Shown in pieces: positions 36,181-48,449 of a DNA stretch of 64,000 nt; within the stretch, counting starts at the first letter, position 1, and every line of letters starts with the position of its first letter. Below the pieces are notes generated by a model. That model did no database searches. It was given only the letters and a program-made list of their open reading frames with translations, and had not been told where the DNA came from. The position numbers and the translations under genes are program-made. The stretch is from Dysidea avara (Eukaryota > Porifera > Demospongiae > Dictyoceratida > Dysideidae): contig NC_089276.1 of assembly GCF_963678975.1 (NCBI RefSeq), forward strand, positions 28,760,472-28,824,471, in the 5' to 3' direction.

Positions 36181-37104
36181 AAAATTAATAGAATACTTCT
36201 ACACTGATTATCATATCATAAAGTCTACTGATGCCCTATGCTTAGCTTGTACTGTTGTCTTTGGTGTTTAACTATACAGATTTAACTAGCTACATAACTA
36301 CAGTATTGTATACCTTGTAGTTAAGGATTTACTTTTAATTGGGCTCTGGAAAAGTTCACATTGTAAAGTAGATAGCTAGATACAGAAGACATGTAAATTT
36401 TAAATTGTGCATGCACAGCTACTGCATACAGATACACTCAATACAAGCAGCTAATTAAGTAATGATGTATATACTATTCAAGTTTCAGATGTTAAGCTAC
36501 GTATAGCTATATTGTGGTTGGAATATTTTACTTCAGTTTTAGCCACATATACTGCTTGAAGCAGTGCGACAAGTATAAGACACACAAACTAGTTTGTCGT
36601 ATGACTGATGACTATAGAAGAAGAGGTTTGGAGTCATCGATTGCAAATAAATTGCATGCATGCATAGTCTTTCAATCTGCAGAGTATTATTAGGAAAGAG
36701 GCATATCATATCATATAGCCACATAATTATACCTATACATGTTTCCAGGAAACTTTTACAATGCTTCATGCAGACCCTGTTCCTAAGGTGCACAGTGCTG
36801 GTCCTATGGGATTATGGGTCTGACTATCTGACTATCTAGAGAAGCAAAAGCCTTTAGATGCAGGGAATAAGAATATCAATGATGTATGAAGTCTGTTGAA
36901 TGCAGAAAAAATCTCAGCACTTCTAATAATAAAGGACTGCTGTGTATAGAATTCGTGAGAGAGAGAACCATCATTAGTGATGAAAAGATGTACAAGAACA
37001 AAACGAAACAAAAGGCACATGAGTCTTTGGACAATATGCGACCACAAGTGCCCCTTGTAGAGAACCACACTGAGGTCAAATTTACTTTTGTATAATCATT
37101 ACAA

Positions 37105-37601
37105 TGGCGGATCCAGGATGGGGCATTTGGGGCAAATGCCCCCCTCCACCTTGTGGAGGAGCCAGCCATGCTTCTGATTAAAACAGTTAGTAAATTTTAT
37201 GTCAGGCCAACCAAGATCAGTTTAAAACTTACGAAAATATGCACATTTTACTAGCATTTATTACAAATTCACCTGAGACCAAAGCGAACCGAAGTCAAAC
37301 TAACTGTAAAATAGTCACCCTGCACCTTCGTGCGTACTAAGCGCCTCTAAAAATAATTATCGTGTTGCTGTTGTTTAAGACATTCAGAGCCTTTTAAACA
37401 GTTTTAAGACTTCACAACCATCTGAAAAGGCCAAAATGGCAAATATCAACAGTGAGACACCACTAAGAGGTGATTATTTGCTGCTTTAAAAAAGCAGCAC
37501 TGAACTATAATAGAGAATATGGTTCTCCCCATGCATGCAACCACCTACAACTTACCCTGTTTGTGCCCCTCCCCTAGCCAGCTCCTGGATCCGCCCCTGC
37601 A
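37105..37601 (+). mobile_element. GGATCC-ended TIR element
   Basis: Starts GGCGGATCCAGGA and ends TCCTGGATCCGCC. Same family as 11386-12022 (reverse) and 59491-59878. Non-coding. Confidence 0.75.
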
Positions 37602-38330
37602 TTATGTGGCGGCTGCATCAAAATTAGTAAAGTGCTAGTAAAGAGGAAAACCGTAGGGAATATGGGTTCAGTTCTGACTAACTATAGTACGTGGAGTCTG
37701 GGGGGGCATTGAAATGTAAAGATTGAATCTGGAAGCAATTTTAGGGAAATGGTTAAGATCTGGAAGTAGCTAATTTAAGAACATATAGTAAGCTGAAGGG
37801 ACAAAACTTAAAAAATAAAAACTACGTATATAACACGATGGCAATTTTATTTTATATAGTGCTTGGACTGTAAGAAAGAAAATTAAAACTAGTTGGATTG
37901 TAAGGAAATTTTTAATCAAAGAGCTTAACCATGAAATGGAACATTTTTGAAAATGGCTACGTATCTCAAGATTGGATCTTGGTTAGTTAAATTCCTGTAG
38001 CTAGTACGTAAATTGTAAATAGTTAAGATGTACAACATATAACTTTGAGTTTATACTTTTCTGTTGTGTAACTGGCTAACTATTTTTGTTTAAAGGTTAC
38101 AACTAGCCCAATCACCATTTAGCTACAACTAGCTTTTTGACCCGACCATTTTTAGCCCCTGTAGACTAGCACTTTTATTTCAGTTGCTCTTAAGAATTCA
38201 TATATACTTTTAATCTTGCTCTTATTTAAGCCATGATTTTTACTAACAGGGAAGTAAATATAATACGAACGCTCTATTGGAGTGATTTGCGTGTATAATC
38301 GGAAGTGTCACATGGTGTAATTTGATATGT
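37602..38330. other. Intergenic stretch upstream of sulfatase 2
   Basis: AT-rich, no exon recognised. A CTCTATTGGAG motif at about 38270 resembles the repeat motif seen at 23135 and 29370. Confidence 0.4.
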
Positions 38331-38337
38331 GCGGTGT

Positions 38338-38343
38338 CACGTG
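38338..38343 (+). promoter_or_regulatory. CACGTG box upstream of sulfatase 2
   Basis: The context GTGTCACGTGAAAC is 146 bp before the ATG at 38484. A TTATATAGAG element lies at about 38439-38448. Confidence 0.5.
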
Positions 38344-38483
38344 AAACCATAGATACATAATCTATGGTGAAGCCTTGTACTGGTATACTCTGGGCTCACT
38401 GAAGTGATTACTCTTACGATTATCGTCCCGATCGTCCCTCTTATATAGAGGCCACTTTGAGAGTAGGCTATAAAAGTGGCAAT

Positions 38484-39977
38484 ATGGCGAAAGTGTTTAG
38501 ACTCCTCCTGTGTGTACTGTTGTTGATCGTCTCAGAAGCTACTGGAGAAGATCGTCCTAATATTATATTCGCAATGGCGGATGATCTAGGATGGGGTGAC
38601 GTCCAGTATAACAATGGTAAAGCTGCCACACCCAACCTGAACGAGATGGCACACTCCCCCAACACCATACTCCTACAGCGATATTACAGTGGTGGTCCAG
38701 TGTGTTCACCTACTAGAGGAACTGTATTAACAGGTAGGAACCATAATAGGTATTGTGTGTGGAGTGCTAACGCTGGTGGAAACACTGCTGATTTTGTTAG
38801 ACCTGAAACAATGCCTCTCCCTCTATCAGAGATCACTGTAGCAGAAGTGATGAGACAGGCTGGTTATTCAACTGCCATGTTTGGTAAATGGCATTTAGGA
38901 GACTTTAAAAAACTTGAAAAGGGAAATGAAAAGTGGCCAATATCTCATCCAGGGATGCACGGGTTTGACGAGTGGTGGTCTACTGAAAGATCTGCTGGAT
39001 CATGTACCATTAATTGTGGGTGTTTCTCTATTGCTACTTGTGTAAATGGCCACTACAAGGAACCTCCAACATGTACCAATTACTACACTTATACCAACAA
39101 CTCTGGGGACTTGGAGGAATGGCCGGATGCTATTCCTGGAGATGACACTCATTTTCTCTTTACACTTGCAGAGAAGTACATTAGGGAACAGGCTAAGTCG
39201 CAAAAGCCATTCTTCCTCTATCTACCTTTCCACACAGTTCATATCCGTTACATTGCAACAGATGAAATGAGAGAGAAGTACCTCAAACAAAATTATACTG
39301 AGGAGCAAGCAGATTATTTTGGAGCCATAACTGCAATGGATGAAGTCATTGGAGAACTGCGTAGTCTGCTAAAAGAGTTGCGTATTAAAGATAACACTTT
39401 ATTTTGGTTTGCTAGTGATAATGGAGCACTGCACAATAGCCCAGGTAGTGTAAATGGTTTACGAGGATACAAGACTTTATTGTACGAAGGAGGAGTCCGT
39501 GTTCCAGGAATGATAGAGTGGCCAGATGTGATCAGTAGTAACAAAGTGTCATGGTTCCCAGTAATATCTAGTGATCTACTACCAACTGTTCGTGATATAC
39601 TGGGTGTTAAGCCTAGTGATGATCGTCCAATAGATGGTATTTCTATACTTCCATTTCTGCAAGGGAAAATGGACCACAGAAATCATTCCATATATTGGGG
39701 CTATGACATCCATGGTAACTTTAATGGCAAATACAATATGTCTACCAGTGGGGACCAGTATAAGCTGATGGCTACTTATGAGAATGGTAAAGTACTTCGT
39801 CATTATCTTTATGACTTGTTGAATGATCTTGGGGAGACTACAGACTTAAAGGATAAGCTTCCTACTATAGCCAATAAACTACTAAACCAAATTGAAGAGT
39901 GGAGGAAGTCTGTGATGGAAAGTGTTGATAAAGTTGGATGTCTTGGAACTGGTGACATTTCATATTTTAATAATTAG
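38484..39977 (+). CDS. Sulfatase 2 (type I, formylglycine)
   Basis: Intronless, 497 aa. A signal peptide (MAKVFRLLLCVLLLIVSEAT) predicts secretion or lysosomal targeting. Domain features: DDLGWGD with metal Asp33/34; active-site CSPTR with Cys74, to be converted to formylglycine; GKWHLGD Lys135/His137; a Cys-rich insertion at about 174-197 (C-x3-C-x-C-x5-C-x10-C); HTVH His253; DNG Asp312/Asn313. All catalytic residues are present. Overall closest in style to the arylsulfatase A/GALNS branch, judged by motif order; the substrate cannot be told from sequence. The start at 38484 is preferred because it begins the hydrophobic signal directly. The N-terminal and 3' blocks are almost identical in DNA to sulfatases 1, 3 and 4. 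Confidence 0.92.
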   Translation: MAKVFRLLLCVLLLIVSEATGEDRPNIIFAMADDLGWGDVQYNNGKAATPNLNEMAHSPNTILLQRYYSGGPVCSPTRGTVLTGRNHNRYCVWSANAGGNTADFVRPETMPLPLSEITVAEVMRQAGYSTAMFGKWHLGDFKKLEKGNEKWPISHPGMHGFDEWWSTERSAGSCTINCGCFSIATCVNGHYKEPPTCTNYYTYTNNSGDLEEWPDAIPGDDTHFLFTLAEKYIREQAKSQKPFFLYLPFHTVHIRYIATDEMREKYLKQNYTEEQADYFGAITAMDEVIGELRSLLKELRIKDNTLFWFASDNGALHNSPGSVNGLRGYKTLLYEGGVRVPGMIEWPDVISSNKVSWFPVISSDLLPTVRDILGVKPSDDRPIDGISILPFLQGKMDHRNHSIYWGYDIHGNFNGKYNMSTSGDQYKLMATYENGKVLRHYLYDLLNDLGETTDLKDKLPTIANKLLNQIEEWRKSVMESVDKVGCLGTGDISYFNN

Positions 39978-42499
39978 TTAGCTGCTTGTTTAGTATGATC
40001 TCATGTTAATACTCATGTACATGTAATACCTTATTGACTTACACTTAGTGTACAAATTGTGATATCTGCTCGTAAGTAATTACAAGTGGGGGAGTAGAGT
40101 ATCTGCCTATTTGTATTATGTAGTGTCACAGTGCCAAGCCAAGCCTTTAAAATTAACCAAGTCTTAAAAGTTACATGACACTGAATCCTTTCAAGTAAAT
40201 GGATTAATGTTTTATTGCTTGTTATTTTGATAGCTACCTCTTAATGTGTTTTTATCACCTTATCTAATTATGGGACAGATGTAATTATGGCAAGATGATA
40301 CAATTGTGGCAATGTGTATTGGAGATTAATCACAAGTTATGGTGGTCAGTAAACTTCCTATGGCAAATAGCTAGTAAACTTCCTGAAGGCAGTAGGCATT
40401 ATTCATTAGCAATGTATAACAATTGCAACAACCATACAGTAATGAGTACTGATACATTCAAGTTAAGTGAGATCTTCCAAGCCATGCATCCTAGCATGTT
40501 TTTGGCTGATAACAGTTTACTTGTTAGAATTTTTACGGTGCGTATAGGTACACAGAGATACACCAGCAATTTTAATGAAGATGTGTATACCAAGTGTGTT
40601 CATGTAAACAATTATTTTTTCATCCATAAAGAAGGACATACTTCTTCAGTAGACTGCTTCCAATTTACACACCATAGCACTGCTTAATTGTTACTTGCAT
40701 ATTTCAATTAACTAAGACTCTGGTGACTGCAGATTATGAGAAAGTATTTTCAAACAGTCTAAACTTGTTTTGCAAACAAAGTGTCTCCGGAACACGTGGC
40801 TTATACCAGCATAAATCTCAGCCTGTCTCCCTTCTCAAGTGTCACTGTGGAATGGGGCACAAGCAATATCAACAATCAGTTTAATAAAGCTTAGTTTAAG
40901 AGTCTATTCCGGTCATCACAGGGACAAAGTTTTCAAACCTTGCTAAGAAGGTGGCTGCATCATTTGTACACAGTTCGCACATTTTGGAAATTTTCATAAT
41001 GGCCAGGTTTCAATGTATATATGTGCTATTGTGTTTTGACATATATAGTGTGAGTAGAATTCTTCATATATGTAGCTATGTAGAGAGGCAGTAATACTAC
41101 TTTTCTATAAATTATGTTTGGATGTTAATTATCTTAAACGATTTTGTGCACAAATAGAGAATAGTACATTGAGAAATTGTTGCAATTAATCTAATGATGC
41201 CATTACCAATCATTTTAATAATCACAGCATCATCATTATTCTGGCAAACATAATTCAACAATGCAATGTAATTAAAATTTTATTACAAATTTGCCATATT
41301 GTACAGTGGTGGTTCTACCATTCAGATAAGAGAGGTTATATATGTATATAGTATTATCATAACCATTTTTGGAAACTGTATATAGGTATCAGTAGCATAT
41401 ACGTAGCTGTACAATTGATGTAATTATATGAAATTGTATAATTTGGGTTGTATCAGGTAACTGTTCTATTAAAATACGCTTATATTGATTTTATGCATTA
41501 AAGGTCCAGCAATTATAATTAACTTTGTAATTAATGTGTGTTACAAAAATGAGTGAAATGCAACAGTTAAAACAGCACCAGAAATTTATAGCTATTATGC
41601 ACAGTGAGCAGTATAGGAGTATTATCAAGGTTGAAGGTTTGAGTAAGTGGGTTATCAATTCTTCAACAAGTTTGCTAGAATCAATCAAAAACTATGTATA
41701 TTAAGTGAAATACACATTGTTTAGCCACAACTAGTTATTTCATATAGGTTACACTAACTATGGCATTTTATAGTTCAATGCATAGAATTTCAACTTTGGT
41801 TATTTCTCAGTCCTTTCCTTTGCTGCTTCAATCATTACATTATCATAGTTTAAGATACAGTTATATACACATTTGGTTTCAATTACTTACCTAGTTACTA
41901 TATATATACAAGTTGAAAATTTGAGAGAGGGTCAGGTAGCTTCAATACCTGCTAATATTCCCTATGGGTGATATATATTTGACATAAGGCATGAATATTA
42001 GTGAGACACATGTGCCTGAAAACATCATGATTAATTCTAATACATTATAGTACTATATTTTTGCTTCTTAAGGTTCTATTGTCAGTTATGGTATTAACTC
42101 TGTGTTTTAAAACTGAAAGTCCTAAACACCTATGAAATAAGTAGTTACTTCTAAATATGGTAGGAATATGGAAGTGTGACGTAAAATATAGCCTTTGATT
42201 TCTAATAATAATATACATCTATACTTCTGTGTAGTTTAGAGTATTTGAACATGGAGTTAGAATCAAATCAGCATAATCATTATAATTATACATATACGCA
42301 TCAAAATGTTTCAATCCAGGATAATAACAACCACTGCAAGGCTTATTGATATTGTAGATTTCCTAATTCTGACACGATAACATATCCAGGGTAGTTAATT
42401 TGAAGTACAACATGTGCAAGCAACAGCAGAAAGTAATGGCAAGAAGTGACAGAAAAAAGCAGCAACAGCAAGCAGTATAATAGTAGCCACAAGGACTAT

Positions 42500-42790
42500 C
42501 GCTTAGGCAAATACAATGCTCAGGCTAACCGACCCAAACCTGTACTAGTAAAGTTCTTAAGATACATAACTAACCTTCTTAATTAGCAACAAGAGCAAGC
42601 TATCCAAACCAGTGTTTGTGAAGCCTGATCTTTCCTCTGAGGAAAGAGCCATGGAATCTATGCTATTGAAAGAAAGAATATGTTTGATAGAAAGGGAGTA
42701 GCTAGGCAATTCATAAAAATTAGAAACCAGAGCTTATTTGTGTTCAACAAACTTCATGCCAAATTACAAAATCAACAATTGCAATTGGTT
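42500..42790 (+). mobile_element. Decayed LINE ORF1 fragment
   Basis: Translating across stops gives R-P-K-P-V-L-V-K-F-L-R and then SKPVFVKPDLSSEERAMES followed by LLKERICLIERE. This is the pattern of ORF1-like proteins in CR1/L2-type non-LTR retrotransposons of lower animals (KPDLT-x-x-ER...LLKERR-x-LI). Several stops show that it is dead. Confidence 0.5.
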
Positions 42791-43110
42791 AAGGTTACGG
42801 TATAGTCACGGGCAATCGTTCAAAATTTTGAATGCCTATCGATACTTTTTGAGAAGCCCATGAAACCAGTTTAGCAGCGTAAAAAGTTTTAAATGAAGGT
42901 GAAGCCCTTCATATTTAATGATTTTGTGTAGCTACAGTGTAGTTTGAGGCAGGTGGAACACTACAATTTGTTGTAGTAACACAAGTAAGCCAGCCCGTAC
43001 ATCGCTCAGCTCCAGCTGTCACTACCATGTTTTTCCGCCGCCAAATACAGCAAAAGCTGTAGGCTCTATTGGCTTTTCTGGGGCATAGTGATATTGTATA
43101 TTACATTCAT

Positions 43111-43259
43111 TAGGTCCTGTGGAAGCGTTTTTGGCGTGTTTCTTCCCAGTGACTCAGATACATGCCTTCAAAGAGCTTGTTTCACTCGAAAAAACTACTA
43201 AAAGTTCAATAAAACGTCTATACAACCAGTAACTTAAAAAATCGCTTCCACAGGACCTA
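43111..43259. mobile_element. 149-bp MITE
   Basis: Begins TAGGTCCTGTGGAAGCG and ends with its exact reverse complement. Confidence 0.9.
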
Positions 43260-44013
43260 AATATTTAAATTGTTTAGCCACTTGTGTTGAAATTATAAGG
43301 ATTCAGTAATCTGTTAGTCTGGTTTTTGGCGGCGCGTTTTTATAAAACATCGCTCTATTGTAGACCACACACCCAAGAACAGTCGTTGTTCTGTAGTAAA
43401 AACAAACAAGCACAATTAGTTGTATTCCTAACACAACATAGTTGTTGAAATTATTTATCCCTGCTTGGTTTAAAGCAGGTTTTGTAATTTGTTCCGCCCA
43501 CGTATTTTAAACTATTCCGTAACCTTAATGTATCTCCAGCTTCTGCTCAAACACACAGCAGGCTATGAGTACTTCTTCTGACCAAGCTTCAAATTGACTA
43601 CCTATCAGTATATAAATTCCAATATAGATTGTGATTCACCATTGTCTACCCCTTCCACTAATACTACTGATACGCAAAATCCAGATACTCAAGATTGTGC
43701 ACGTGTCTCAGATAGCAAAATTACCCACAGCAAGCTTAAATACTAAGTCTTAATTGTTGCAGTTTAAGCTCAAAAAAGCAACTTTTTTGGCTCTCATCAC
43801 TGAACATGAACAGATATAATTTGTGCATGGTTCTAAATCTCATCTAGATGAGTCTTACCTTTCTGCTCAAATATTCTCTGAAGCTATAAAGTATTTAGAA
43901 AAGATCACACAGGAGGAGCTGGAGGAGTTTTTCAATGTGTACAGCAGAAGATCCAACGCTTAGTGTTGATGCAGAATTGATCTGGGTTAAAATAATTCTC
44001 TCAAACATGAAAC

Positions 44014-44605
44014 AATTGTGACCGGATTTCACATAACAAGGCTTCCACACACACAAAATCAAACTTACGTTTTTACCAGAAATGGATTGCTGGCCTAATA
44101 CACTATCACATTCCACACTGTACTTCCTTCAGGACTGGCAAGTCTGGTTTCTGTGGCAGCTTTCTTCCGACCCTGTCAAAGCCACGAGTGGGAGATTGGC
44201 GTCATTGAATGGCCATGGCTTTGAGATAATGGTGTGTAGTGAGCTGGGACTTCACAGAGAGCTCACCAATAGTGTTCTCGGTCAATTTGGAGTGATTTGA
44301 GGGCCATGGAGAGCCCAAACTTGGCCTCAGGATTCCAATCGTCTTCTTACTCCATTTTATACCCGTATCACCTGTGATATTATTACTCACTCGAGAAAAG
44401 CTGCCCAAAACAGGGCTAATTTTGGGTATCAGAAATGTATACACCCACTCAGTGATAGCTAGTAAATAGATGCATACTTGGTGCAAATTTTGTTTGCACA
44501 GCTGTAGGCACTGGGAAGTTATTACACAATGATTACTTAAAATCGCCATATCTCCTAACGAAGTTTTGTGCGTCGAAGCCGGGTTTTGTCAAATTCAGTC
44601 ACAAT
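44014..44605. mobile_element. TIR element with ATTGTGACCGGATTT ends
   Basis: Left ATTGTGACCGGATTTCACA; the right end, inverted, reads ATTGTGACTGAATTTGACA. The inner sequence AAGGCTTCCACACAC is shared with the MITE copies at about 46863-47100 and 53615-53856. Confidence 0.7.
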
Positions 44606-44752
44606 TATACTTGGGTTCATTTTATCATCCTCCAGATCATAGATCATATCCCAAACTGGAACTCCAGACATCACTAAATAAATAAATTAATCAATCATTT
44701 CGCTCACCCGACATCATACTCCTTGGTGACTTTAATTTTCCTAGTATTGTTT

Positions 44753-45030
44753 GCAGCATCAGCAGACAGCAGCAACAGCAAGCAGCAGCTAGCAGCAGCT
44801 AGCAGCAGTAAGCAGCAGCTAGCAGCAGAAAGCAGCAGTTAGCAGCAGCAGCAAGCAACAGAAAGTAGCAAGCAGCAGCTAGCAGCAGCAGCAAGTAGCA
44901 AGCAGCAGCAGCAAGCAGCAGCAGCAAGCAGCAGCAACCAGCAGCAGTAAACAGCAGCAGCAAGCAGTAGCAGCAGCAAGCAGCAGCAGGTAGCAGTCAA
45001 CCATATTAGTAGCAAACAGCAGCAAGCAGT
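44753..45030. repeat. CAG/AGCAGCTAGCAGCAG satellite
   Basis: About 275 bp of imperfect AGC/CAG trinucleotide repeats with interspersed AAGC and TAGC units, ending about 250 bp before the sulfatase 3 start. Confidence 0.95.
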
Positions 45031-45188
45031 AATTACAGATCCTCAAACTTCCAAGACAGTGTAAAAAGAAATTGGTACAGTTATTTCAAGAGGTTAGCTA
45101 TGACCCTTTAATTGTTTCCCTTTCTAGATGTTCCAGTTAGCCCAAACAATTGCAAACTGAGGTTTAATGAGGCGTGGCAATTGTAGAT

Positions 45189-45198
45189 GTCATGTGAC
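45189..45198 (+). promoter_or_regulatory. GTCATGTGAC E-box upstream of sulfatase 3
   Basis: One base from the GTCACGTGAC CLEAR consensus (CATGTG core), about 80 bp before the ATG at 45277. Confidence 0.45.
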
Positions 45199-45276
45199 TT
45201 AATTATAGCTACTATACTAATTGCTTGCAGCCACACTCCCGTTTGCCGATTTTAGCTCGTATGGGTTCAGACACAG

Positions 45277-46797
45277 ATGCAGTTTATAGAAAGGACTTGT
45301 ATACTAGCACTTTGTGTACTTCCGGTTGTGCTCTCCAACTCGGACATTGCTGTTGAAAGTCGTCCTAATGTTATCTTCGCAATGGCGGATGATCTAGGAT
45401 GGGGTGACGTCCAGTATAACAATGGTAAAGCTGCCACACCCAACCTGAACGAGATGGCACACTCCCCCAATACCATACTCCTACAGCGATATTACAGTGG
45501 TGGTCCAGTATGTTCACCTACTAGAGGGACTGTGTTAACAGGTAGGAACCATAATAGGTATTGTGTGTGGGGTGCAAACACTGGTCAACAAACACGAGAC
45601 TTCAAAATTCCTGAAACAATGCCCCTCCCTTTATCAGAAATCACTGTAGCAGAAGTAATGAGAGATGCTGGCTATTCAACTGCATTCTATGGTAAATGGC
45701 ATTTGGGAGACTTCAAAAAACTTGATGGTGGCAATAAAAAGTGGCCAATATCTCATCCCGGACAACATGGGTTTGACAAATGGTGGGCCACTGAGAGATC
45801 AGCTTCAACTTGCACCCTCAATTGTGGATGCTTCCCACACTCTAAATGTGTACTAGGACACTATGGTAAACGTCCAGCATGCATCAACTACCACTCCAAC
45901 AAGACAGCTGACACCATTACATCATGGAATGATCCTATTACTGGAGATGACTCTCATTATATTTGGTACTTGGCCAAAGGATTTATTACAAAGCAGGCAG
46001 AATCCAAAACACCATTTTTCCTCTACCTTCCTTTCCATACTGTTCACATTCCTTACATAGCAACAGATGAAAACAGAGAGAAATACCTGAAACAAAACTA
46101 TACTAAAGATCAAGCAGATTATTATGGAGCCATCACTGCTTTAGATGAGGTTATTGGAGAGCTGCGTAGTCTGTTGAAAGAGTTAGGAATTAGGAATAAC
46201 ACTCTAGTATGGATTGGTAGTGACAATGGGCCAGAACGCAACACTCCAGGTGAGACCAATGGGCTAAGAGGTCGTAAACGCATGTTGTATGAAGGAGGAG
46301 TCCGTGTTCCAGGAATGATAGAGTGGCCAGATGTGATCAGTAGTAACAAAGTGTCATGGTTTCCAGTAATATCTAGTGATCTACTACCAACTGTTCGCGA
46401 TATACTGGGTATTAAGCCTAGTGATGATCGTCCAATAGATGGTATTTCTATACTTCCATTTCTGCAAGGGAAAATGAATCACAGAAACCAGTCCATATAT
46501 TGGGGCTTTAATATCAAGGGTAATTTCAGTAATGAATACAATATATCTACCAGTGGAGACCAGTATAAATTGATGGCTACTTATCAGAATGGTACCGTAC
46601 TTCATTATGAGTTGTATGACTTGTTGAATGATCTTGGGGAGACTACAGACTTGAAGGATAAGCTTCCTACCATCAGTAATGAACTACTAAACCAAATTGA
46701 AGAATGGAGGAAGTCCGTGATGGAAAGTGTTGATAAAGTTGGATGTCTTGGAACTGGTGATACTCTTCTCAAACAAGTGGCTACTTTTTCTACATAA
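45277..46797 (+). CDS. Sulfatase 3 (type I, formylglycine)
   Basis: Intronless, 506 aa, starting MQFIERTCILALCVLPVVLS (signal peptide). Catalytic landmarks are intact: DDLGWGD, CSPTR with Cys79, GKWHLGD, HTVHIP, GSDNGP. The Cys-rich insertion reads CTLNCGCFPHSKCVLGH in the middle of the protein. The last 200 codons are very close to sulfatase 4, including the longer C-terminus (GDTLLKQVATFST). AATAAA lies at 46849-46854. Downstream and on the opposite strand lies the TMEM104-like relic at 48234-48447. It is part of a duplicated block with 52048-55085. Substrate unknown. Confidence 0.93.
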   Translation: MQFIERTCILALCVLPVVLSNSDIAVESRPNVIFAMADDLGWGDVQYNNGKAATPNLNEMAHSPNTILLQRYYSGGPVCSPTRGTVLTGRNHNRYCVWGANTGQQTRDFKIPETMPLPLSEITVAEVMRDAGYSTAFYGKWHLGDFKKLDGGNKKWPISHPGQHGFDKWWATERSASTCTLNCGCFPHSKCVLGHYGKRPACINYHSNKTADTITSWNDPITGDDSHYIWYLAKGFITKQAESKTPFFLYLPFHTVHIPYIATDENREKYLKQNYTKDQADYYGAITALDEVIGELRSLLKELGIRNNTLVWIGSDNGPERNTPGETNGLRGRKRMLYEGGVRVPGMIEWPDVISSNKVSWFPVISSDLLPTVRDILGIKPSDDRPIDGISILPFLQGKMNHRNQSIYWGFNIKGNFSNEYNISTSGDQYKLMATYQNGTVLHYELYDLLNDLGETTDLKDKLPTISNELLNQIEEWRKSVMESVDKVGCLGTGDTLLKQVATFST

Positions 46798-48233
46798 ATA
46801 TTATACCAGTAGTCAACTAATGATACTGTTGTTATACTTTATAATAGTAATAAAAAGAATTACATATGTGACTGGATTTGACAAAACAAGGCTTCCACAC
46901 ACATCCAATGCTTTGACTTGTAACTTGACCACTCAGTATGCTATTGGCCTAAAAGTTTCACAAAATGAGTCCATAGCTAGCACTATAAAATAACAGGTGA
47001 AATTTTCAAACTGATGGCACACTCCTACTGTGAGTTATGGTCCTTCAATATCATAAATCTGGATGTGTGTGGATTTGTCACTTGAAATCTGTTCACATAT
47101 ATTGATATATGGGGTGTATCCATTCACTGGACTGGACTGCTGGACTCTCATAAAGTTTGCTCAAATACCTTTTCCAACCACTAAAAATTATTAGCTATAT
47201 GATCCTTACTTTGTATACCACACACTCAGAGTTCTCAGTGTCTTGTCTTGCATTTAGAGGCACATACAGCTAATTATAACTGTAGTCTAGTTTTAGTGGT
47301 CTAATGGTATGATAAATTTGTAATCAATGTAGGTTGAATTCTTAAAAATTTGTACACTACATTTAGTTTTTCTTACCTGCCTGTTAGATGGTGTTTGCAT
47401 GCATTGGGAAGCATTCAGATTTCTCTGGCTAACTGAACACTGCGCACTTGTTGCTATTTACAAGCATTATAAACCCAGGAGCTGGCCAATCTATATATGT
47501 TACGTATGTGTTAAAATTTCTCTTTAGTGTTTACTGTCACACTGATCCATTTAGATTCTCAACACTTTTGCTGCTACAATTCATGAATAGCCATAACAAT
47601 TATACATTGTAGTCATGTGTTTATATTGCATACTTAGCCTTGTATTTCGCACTTTATTGGCTTCAAAACTTGATAGCTGCCACAATTTTTACAGCATCTT
47701 TGGTGTGCAATATTGAAGGAAGTGCACGACACAGTACTTCAAGCAGTCATATTATATCATAGTATTGTATGTATGTGTGCATATACTGTATAAGCTGAGG
47801 ATATATAGTGTACTATATATTAGAGCTAGCTAGGAGCTAATTTAGATAAAGATACCTAAACAACCTATTATAATTAAGATAACAATTTTATTTATCGAGA
47901 TAATAGTAAATTTCCATAATTTATTGTATACCAACCACACTCAGATGGAAAGCCTGTGGAAGTGTTGAATTAGTTGGGGCCCGGCGTTGATAAAATTACT
48001 AACTTAATTGAGTACTACATGATGTCAAGTCAATGTAAACTGCATACTAAACATTACTCTATTATCAAGATAATATCAATTATTGAGATAAAACGGTTGT
48101 CACTTATTGAGATATAGATTTTATTATTATCACACAGCCCTGTTTACTATATACAAGTAAATGGTACTCACACAGTTATAATGCATATGCATGTGTACAT
48201 ATAAAAAATTAATGATAGTTTGTGTCTTTATGC
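46798..48233. other. Spacer of the left duplicated block
   Basis: Matches the spacer at 53548-54872 over most of its length. It begins with a relative of the MITE at 53615-53856 (about 46863-47100). The segment 47110-47515 has no counterpart in the right copy. From about 47515 the two copies run in parallel again, including GTTGGGGCCCGGCGTTGATA. Confidence 0.7.
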
Positions 48234-48447
48234 TTACTGGGATACAGTCAGACTGGTGATGACCAGACCACAACTGATCAAGGTGATTATAGCAAATACT
48301 ACTACAATGATTGGATGACTGAACACTGTAGAGTATGGTGTGTAGTAAGTGTCCTCCTTCCATCCTAAACCACTGCTCTTTACCTTCCTACTAGAAATCA
48401 ATAGAGGTAGCTCTTCATTAACTGGCAAACGATGAGTTGGTAATAAA
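48234..48447 (-). pseudogene. TMEM104-like relic, end of last exon only
   Basis: On the minus strand about 70 codons (PTHRLPVNEELPLLISS to the terminal TSLTVSQ) equal the C-terminus of TMEM104-like C. Homology stops abruptly at about 48447, and no upstream exon follows. Confidence 0.9.
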
Positions 48448-48449
48448 AT

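Larger units (their letters stand above)
39978..45180. other. Intergenic region with LINE and MITE remains
   Basis: Contains a LINE ORF1 relic (about 42500-42790), a MITE (43111-43259), a larger TIR element (44014-44605) and a CAG-rich satellite (44753-45030). A 130-codon open frame at 40295-40687 has no recognisable domain. The rest is AT-rich without exons. Confidence 0.5.

Noticed and set aside
40295-40687. 130-codon open frame on the plus strand after sulfatase 2
   Set aside because: No signal, domain or family resemblance, and AT-rich codons. It could be chance or a transposon relic; not strong enough to call a gene.
43560-43970. Gene-like stretch upstream of sulfatase 3 (phrases such as LITEHEQ, AQIFSEAIKYLEKI)
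   Set aside because: Interrupted by stops in every frame and close to LINE remains; most likely transposon debris of unknown type.
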